The translations under genes and the position numbers were made by a program. 64,000 bases of DNA from Spartobacteria bacterium (GTDB lineage Bacteria > Verrucomicrobiota > Verrucomicrobiia > Chthoniobacterales > UBA10450). A model generated the notes under the pieces. That model was not told where the DNA came from, did not search any database, and saw nothing but the letters and a program-made list of their open reading frames with translations. Location of the stretch: positions 1 through 64,000 of the forward strand of contig PNAS01000026.1 in NCBI GenBank assembly GCA_003169695.1. Reading direction: 5' to 3'. Shown piece after piece: positions 59,652-64,000 of the stretch; the first letter of the stretch is position 1, and each line of letters begins with the position of its first letter.

Positions 59652-60536
59652 ATGAGTGAAGCTTACCCAGTCATTCTTTTTTATAAGTACGTTCCGATAC
59701 GAAACGCTGAAGTCTTTGCCGCCCATCAACGCGCGCTTTGCTCGTCGCTCGAATTGAAAGGCCGGATTCTAATCGCGTCGGAGGGAATCAACGGAACGCT
59801 CGCAGGACCAGTTGAAGGAGTGAGCCGGTATGTTGCGCTCCTCAAAACAGATACACGCTTTAGTGACATCGCGATCAAAATCAGTGCGGGGGACGCTGGG
59901 ACGTTTCCAAAGTTGGTGGTAAAGGTCCGCTCTGAAATCGTGACTCTGAACGCCGGAGCGATCAAGCCCGATAAAGATAATCAGCTGAGTCCAGCCGATT
60001 GGAAGCGGATGATGGAGGAAAATCCGGACGCAGTGCCGCTCGATATTCGAAATCGATTTGAGTCGGCCGCCGGGAAATTTGAGAACGCCGTCGTATGCGA
60101 CATCGAACACTTCCGCGAGCTGCCTCAATACGTAGATCGTTTGCAAAGCTTGAAGGACAAGACGGTGCTGATGTATTGCACCGGAGGAATTCGCTGTGAA
60201 AAAGCGTCAACGCTTTTTCGCAGCAAAGGATTCAAGAACGTCTTCCAACTTCACGGCGGGATCGCAGCCTACCAGGAGCAATTTGGGAACGAACACTGGC
60301 AGGGAGAGTGTTTTGTTTTCGATCAGCGGATGACTGTCCGTGTGGAAGAAGGGCTCGTGCACATAGGCCGCTGCGCGCACACCGGACGGGCGACCAGCCG
60401 GTTCGTCAACTGCCTGCACGATCCGTGTCACACGCTGTTCATCTTATCGGCGGAAGCAGAATCGGAGAACCGCGACCATTTGCTCTGTCCGAAATGTCTC
60501 GCGGCCGGGATTTCCTTCGAAACCGCGGAATACTGA
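59652..60536 (+). CDS. trhO: rhodanese-type tRNA uridine hydroxylase
   Basis: The protein is about 294 residues from the ATG at 59652. TrhO (YceA) adds oxygen to U34 of tRNA in making 5-hydroxyuridine derivatives. Hallmarks are the N-terminal YKYVPIRNAE, GRILIASEGINGTLAG, VVKVRSEIVTL, a rhodanese domain with catalytic Cys in YCTGGIRCEKAS, and C-terminal cysteine clusters (FVNCLHDPCHTL, LLCPKC) that bind a metal. The start 60 bases downstream of a longer frame is chosen because the family starts here. Confidence 0.92.
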   Translation: MSEAYPVILFYKYVPIRNAEVFAAHQRALCSSLELKGRILIASEGINGTLAGPVEGVSRYVALLKTDTRFSDIAIKISAGDAGTFPKLVVKVRSEIVTLNAGAIKPDKDNQLSPADWKRMMEENPDAVPLDIRNRFESAAGKFENAVVCDIEHFRELPQYVDRLQSLKDKTVLMYCTGGIRCEKASTLFRSKGFKNVFQLHGGIAAYQEQFGNEHWQGECFVFDQRMTVRVEEGLVHIGRCAHTGRATSRFVNCLHDPCHTLFILSAEAESENRDHLLCPKCLAAGISFETAEY

Positions 60537-60553
60537 TGGGGATCAAGTCATCC

Positions 60554-60720
60554 GTCATCCCGAGCCGCGGCGACGGCGACGGACCTCTCAATGGTTCTTA
60601 GATCACCCAAGCCGATAGCCGCGATGTTCAACGCCAATGCTCCGTGCTTCGCGAAGCGGTGACTCGAATACGTTCACCTCGATTGAGAGGTCCCTCGCCG
60701 TCGCCGCGGCTCGGGATGAC
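60554..60720. repeat. long inverted repeat with 39-bp arms after trhO
   Basis: Arm 1 (60554-60592) starts GTCATCCCGAGCCGCGG and arm 2 (60682-60720) is its inverse with a single mismatch. A spacer of about 90 bases lies between. The form suggests a MITE-like non-coding element or a very strong bidirectional terminator. It lies between convergent trhO and the enoyl-CoA hydratase gene. Confidence 0.85.
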
Positions 60721-60752
60721 AGCCTTTTCCACCTGCTCTCTGCTGCATCCGC

Positions 60753-61517
60753 CTAGCCCGCCCATTTCGGCGGACGCTTTTCAAGGAACGCGGCGATACC
60801 TTCTTTCGCCTCGTCCGATTCCCGCGCCTCCATGTGATGGCGGAGAGCGAGTGCGACATCGTCCGCGACCGATGACGACCAAAGCTCTTCAATCAGTCGT
60901 TTGGAGTTCTGAATCGCGCCGGGAGCGCCTTGCAATATGGCAGCCGCGATTTCTTGGGCGGCGCTGTCCAACTCGTCAGAAGGGACCACTCGGTTGACAA
61001 GGCCCATTTCCAGCGCGCGCTTCGCATCGATCAGTTCGGACATCAGGAGAAGTTCGCGGAGATCACGCTCCCGAAGCTGCCGCCGGAGGAACGTCATGAC
61101 CAGGCCGGCCACAAGTCCGCGCCTCACTTCGGGGTAACCAATCTTGGTTCGCTCCGCCGCGATGACGAAATCGCAGGCGGACATGATTCCCGCGCCGCCG
61201 GCGACGGCGGCTCCGTGAACGGTCGCGATCGTGACCAGCCGCGTTTCGGCGAGGGCGAGCAACAAGCGCGCGACCATTTCCGCGGTGGCGTGCGCCTTCG
61301 AGCTGTCGGCGGCTGCCTCCAAATCCAAGCCGGTGCAAAATGCTTTGCCGGCGCCCCGAAGAATCAGGATGCGTTGCTTTGGATCGGCGGCGGCGTTTTC
61401 GATCGCGGTGATCAACTCGGTCATCAATTCGATCGTGAGCGCGTTGCGGCGCTCGGGCCGATTGAGCGTGATGACGGTGATCTGCGGCGATTGTTTTTCG
61501 ATCAGGACGACGGGCAT
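60753..61517 (-). CDS. enoyl-CoA hydratase/isomerase family protein
   Basis: This 254-residue crotonase-fold enzyme hydrates or isomerises an acyl-CoA. RPERRNALTIELM and FCTGLDLEAA are N-terminal family motifs, and HGAAVAGGAGIMSACDFVIA is the oxyanion-hole region. A catalytic Glu is in IGYPEVRRGL. The context beside HMG-CoA lyase suggests methylglutaconyl-CoA hydratase of leucine breakdown. Its ATG at 61517 lies only 34 bases from the divergent lyase ATG. Confidence 0.9.
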   Translation of the reverse strand: MPVVLIEKQSPQITVITLNRPERRNALTIELMTELITAIENAAADPKQRILILRGAGKAFCTGLDLEAAADSSKAHATAEMVARLLLALAETRLVTIATVHGAAVAGGAGIMSACDFVIAAERTKIGYPEVRRGLVAGLVMTFLRRQLRERDLRELLLMSELIDAKRALEMGLVNRVVPSDELDSAAQEIAAAILQGAPGAIQNSKRLIEELWSSSVADDVALALRHHMEARESDEAKEGIAAFLEKRPPKWAG

Positions 61518-61551
61518 GACTTACCTTATTCTGTCAGTAACGTCCGTCACG

Positions 61552-62430
61552 ATGGAATCCGTCAAGCTCATCGAATGTCCGCGCGACGCCTGGCAGGGGA
61601 TGCCGCGCCAAATCCCCGCCGGCCGAAAGGTGGAATATTTGCGCGGGTTGGTGGCGGCAGGTTTCCGGCATATCGACGCGGTGAGCTTCGTCTCACCCAA
61701 AGCTGTGCCGCAAATGGCCGACAGCGAGGCAGTGCTTGAGCAGCTGGGCGGACTCGACGGTGTCGAGATTATCGGCATCGTCGTTAACGAGAAGGGCGCC
61801 GCGCGCGCCATCGCGACCGGAACCGTGAAGACGCTCGGCTACCCCTGCTCCGTTTCCGAGACATTCCTGCGCCGAAACCAAAACCAATCGCCGGAGGAAA
61901 ACCAGTCGGTGCTGAAGAGGATTAAGGAGATGGCGGATGGATCGGGGTTGGAGATGGTCGCATACATTTCAATGGCATTCGGTAACCCGTACGGCGATTC
62001 GTGGGACGAAGAGAAGGTCGTGGAAGCGGCGCGAGCGATCTTCAGCATGGGAATTAACGCAATTTCTCTGGCGGATACTGTCGGAGCTGCGGAGCCGAAA
62101 CGGATTCATCGAGTCGTAGCGGCGGCGTTGCGTGGCTGCCCAGAACGCGAGGTAGGAATTCACATGCACAGCGCGCGCGCCGCAGCGGGTGCGAAGGTGC
62201 TGGCTGCGTTCGAGGCTGGGTGCCGCCGCTTCGATTCGGCCATCGGTGGACTGGGCGGATGCCCGTTCGCGCAAGACGTGCTCGTCGGAAACATTCCGAC
62301 GGAGGAAGTCGTTCGCGCTCTGGAGCAGCGTGGCCTGAGGTTGCCGATACGGGATTCACTCACCCACGTCATGGCGATGAATCGTGCGATCGGCGACGAA
62401 TTCTCGGCTGCGGATGCAGCCGATCGTTAG
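61552..62430 (+). CDS. hydroxymethylglutaryl-CoA lyase
   Basis: The protein is about 292 residues from the ATG at 61552. This TIM-barrel enzyme splits HMG-CoA to acetoacetate and acetyl-CoA, the end of leucine degradation. Motifs are ECPRDAWQGM near the start, ISLADTVGAAEP, VGIHMHSARAAAG and the C-terminal GGLGGCPFA that carries the active-site Cys. An ATG at 61516 would overlap the divergent hydratase gene. It converges with a degraded gene at 62440. Confidence 0.9.
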   Translation: MESVKLIECPRDAWQGMPRQIPAGRKVEYLRGLVAAGFRHIDAVSFVSPKAVPQMADSEAVLEQLGGLDGVEIIGIVVNEKGAARAIATGTVKTLGYPCSVSETFLRRNQNQSPEENQSVLKRIKEMADGSGLEMVAYISMAFGNPYGDSWDEEKVVEAARAIFSMGINAISLADTVGAAEPKRIHRVVAAALRGCPEREVGIHMHSARAAAGAKVLAAFEAGCRRFDSAIGGLGGCPFAQDVLVGNIPTEEVVRALEQRGLRLPIRDSLTHVMAMNRAIGDEFSAADAADR

Positions 62431-62439
62431 ACTTGCACG

Positions 62440-62940
62440 ACACTGGTATGGAATCGTGCCTTTGGCATTGGACGGGAACGTATTGCAGCAGCTGGGTGAG
62501 GACTTCACGTGTTTCGTGCGGTTGAATGATCGCGTCCACCAGCCGCGCGCGGCGCCGTAACGGATATCGGTTTGTTCTTCGTAATTCTTCTTAACCGTCG
62601 CGCGTCGTTCTTCGAGTGCTTCCGGCGATGATTTCTTGTCGCCCCGATCGTGCGCCCGAGCCAGCACGCTGAAGATGGTGTCGGAAGCCTGGGCAGCGCC
62701 CATGACGGCGTAACGCGAATTCGGTCAGGCCAGGATGAAGCGCGGATCGTAGGCTTTGCCGCAAAAGGCATAGTTCCCCGCGCTGCGCAGAATCAGCACG
62801 CGCTGGAGTTTATCGGCCGCGGCTTTTTCAATCGCCAGTTCGGCCGTCAATTCAATCGTCAGCGCGTTACGGCGCTCGGGACGATTCAGTGTTACTATGG
62901 AGATCTGCGGACTCTGCTTTTCGACTAAAACGAGAGGCAC
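62440..62940 (-). pseudogene. chimera of enoyl-CoA hydratase N-terminus and acyl-CoA carboxylase beta C-terminus
   Basis: From the ATG at 62940 the frame reads VEKQSPQISIVTLNRPERR and NALTIELTAEL, a crotonase N-terminus like the 61517 gene. After about 58 residues it becomes GKAYDPRFILA, which with PNSRYAVMGAAQASDTIF and YEEQTDIRYGAARGW matches the C-terminus of methylcrotonyl/propionyl-CoA carboxylase beta. An in-frame TGA replaces the Trp of the expected ILAW, and one missing base after ARGW shifts the frame. It is non-functional and likely arose by deletion joining two neighbouring genes. Confidence 0.82.
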
Positions 62941-62957
62941 GATTGGACGTTGAAGCG

Positions 62958-63278
62958 TTAAAGGGTTAATTCAAGGATCGCTTGGCCCAGCGTTTTACCT
63001 TGGGCGTCGATTCGGAGCGAACGACTGCCGCCCTCGCCCAGGATTCCCTCAAGGAGAAAATTCAACGCATCTAGGTTTCGTGCTTCGTAGCGGGTGACTT
63101 TTCGAACTCCGAGCGGGTCGAAGAATTTCTTTACGACATCTTCGGTGAGCTGCTGGCGCAATCGTTCGTAATCCTCGGCTTTGCGCGCAAAGACGGCAAC
63201 GTTCGCGCTCGAGCCCTTGTCGCCGCTGCGGGCATAAGCGATTTCGCCGAGGCGAATTTTAATGCCGCTCTTCTTCAT
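62958..63278 (-). CDS. AtuA-partner small protein
   Basis: This 106-residue protein has features of the small proteins that follow AtuA in acyclic terpene/leucine-type catabolic clusters: IRLGEIAYARSGDKGSSANVAVFAR and VTRYEARNLDALNFLLEGIL, with GGSRSLRIDAQGKTLGQAIL at the end. It overlaps the atuA-like gene stop by 4 bases, so they are cotranscribed. Its biochemical job is unknown. Confidence 0.8.
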   Translation of the reverse strand: MKKSGIKIRLGEIAYARSGDKGSSANVAVFARKAEDYERLRQQLTEDVVKKFFDPLGVRKVTRYEARNLDALNFLLEGILGEGGSRSLRIDAQGKTLGQAILELTL

Positions 63279-64000
63279 GCTGCCTCCGCCGCGATCATCT
63301 CAAACTCTTGCTGGACGAGATTCTTGTCGACCAGCGTAGGCCAATAGCCGAAGACCGCCTGCACCTTCGGCCGGCCGGCGGAGTAATCGGTCACACCCTG
63401 AGGTCCGGCTGTAACGAGTGGAGCAATCTGTCTTGAAAAGCGCTCGACGGCATCCCGACGCGGATCAGCGACGCTTACGCGCAAAACTGTCTCCAAAAGA
63501 TCGGCCGAATGGTCGGGAATTTCCACACCGCAAACCGACGCTCCACTGCCGAGACATTCCACGAGCGAACGCTCGAACTTGATGCCAACCTGCTCGAGTT
63601 GATGAAGAATATTCTCACCGCATTTGCGCGCCTTTAGCACGGCGTGACGTCCGAAAATTGTGATAATGGCGTGCGCTTTATAGCCATCGCGGTAGGTCGC
63701 GCTTACTTTGTATTGTGAAGTGGGCGGGCGCCCCGTGGCTCCCTCAATCAAAACACGATCTTGTGCGAGTTGGTCCAGACGAATTCCGAGCAACGAGACG
63801 GTCGCGTCGGGGGAGATGTAGTTTCCCGGATCTCCGATCTCGTAGAGAAGCTGCTCCTTCACCGTCCGCAGGTTCACGCTGCCGCCCGTAAGGTGAGGCT
63901 TGGTGACGATGCATGAGCCGTCCTCCAGAATCTCGACGACTGGAAAACCGATTTCCGCACTGTGAGGCAGTTCCAGCCAGTCGGTGGAGAATCCACCGCA
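63275..64000 (-). CDS. AtuA-like protein (acyclic terpene utilisation, DUF1446), 5' end beyond the window
   Basis: The frame runs past the right edge, as its codons continue upstream of ATG 63877 (LELPHSAEIGFPVVEIL, then HLTGGSVNLRTVKEQLLYEI). GGSVN, RPPTSQYKVSATYRDGYKA and DSADLLE-like segments match DUF1446/AtuA proteins. AtuA is implicated in citronellol/geraniol or leucine-type catabolism, often alongside methylcrotonyl-CoA carboxylase genes and HMG-CoA lyase. The adjacent carboxylase gene is degraded here, so the pathway may be incomplete or use other copies. Confidence 0.85.
   Translation of the reverse strand, partial: CGGFSTDWLELPHSAEIGFPVVEILEDGSCIVTKPHLTGGSVNLRTVKEQLLYEIGDPGNYISPDATVSLLGIRLDQLAQDRVLIEGATGRPPTSQYKVSATYRDGYKAHAIITIFGRHAVLKARKCGENILHQLEQVGIKFERSLVECLGSGASVCGVEIPDHSADLLETVLRVSVADPRRDAVERFSRQIAPLVTAGPQGVTDYSAGRPKVQAVFGYWPTLVDKNLVQQEFEMIAAEAA

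Overview
The window is a 64 kb stretch of a GC-rich bacterial chromosome that looks like a soil or sediment Verrucomicrobiota member (Chthoniobacterales-like). This is an inference from gene content: dense CheB/CheR-type fusions, DUF885 and prolyl-oligopeptidase proteins, short dispersed inverted repeats between genes, and a beta-propeller protein whose C-terminal 'GGFIIGG...VRALGPSL' domain I associate with that phylum. No rRNA, tRNA or CRISPR array was recognised. Several genes carry frameshifts (bioA, a membrane glycosyltransferase, an acyl-CoA carboxylase remnant), which could be real decay or draft-assembly error.

Layout. 1-5.96 kb: a poorly coding edge, a small Gly/Lys-rich protein, then a CheB-CheR-PAS fusion and a separate PAS/histidine kinase/receiver protein, which look like one signalling chain split over two genes. 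6.0-9.6 kb: exported prolyl oligopeptidase and a Ste24-like M48 membrane protease. 9.7-11.1 kb: a HEAT-like protein, an acetyltransferase and an MmcQ/YjbR protein. 11.1-15.2 kb (minus): an arsenic methylation/arsenosugar-type cluster made of a TIGR04282-like glycosyltransferase, ArsM, a PiT transporter and the radical SAM protein ArsS. 15.4-23.6 kb: housekeeping genes pdxJ-acpS, folC-accD-comF-CPBP protease, bioA (frameshifted)-tlyA-nadK. 23.7-29.1 kb: a decayed glycosyltransferase, an exported NHL propeller, a phosphoesterase and a sulfotransferase-like protein.

29.4-41.2 kb is an accessory island of lower GC and many orphan small genes. It holds three generations of one IS1-family element: a C-terminal scrap near 29.5 kb, a degraded copy at 32.4-33.4 kb with a head-to-head end junction, and a 3.6 kb element (37,591-41,201) bounded by perfect 16-bp inverted repeats. 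The large element carries an intact IS1-type transposase plus about six passenger genes, including a DUF3800 protein. Just outside it lies a small HUH-endonuclease (Rep-like) gene with a strong promoter and hairpins upstream, and a short gene preceded by three stacked palindromic operators.

41.4-64 kb returns to chromosomal genes: a response regulator, aspartate kinase and threonine synthase, a very large E1alpha-E1beta-E2 2-oxoacid dehydrogenase fusion in one polypeptide, DUF885 peptidase, a propeller, an internally duplicated Spy/LTxxQ-like protein, a threonine-dehydratase-like enzyme, an UPF0173 hydrolase, DNA polymerase IV, TrhO, and an acyl-CoA/leucine-degradation-like group (enoyl-CoA hydratase, HMG-CoA lyase, AtuA and its small partner) that contains a chimeric pseudogene. 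At least three families of dispersed inverted repeats sit between these genes.
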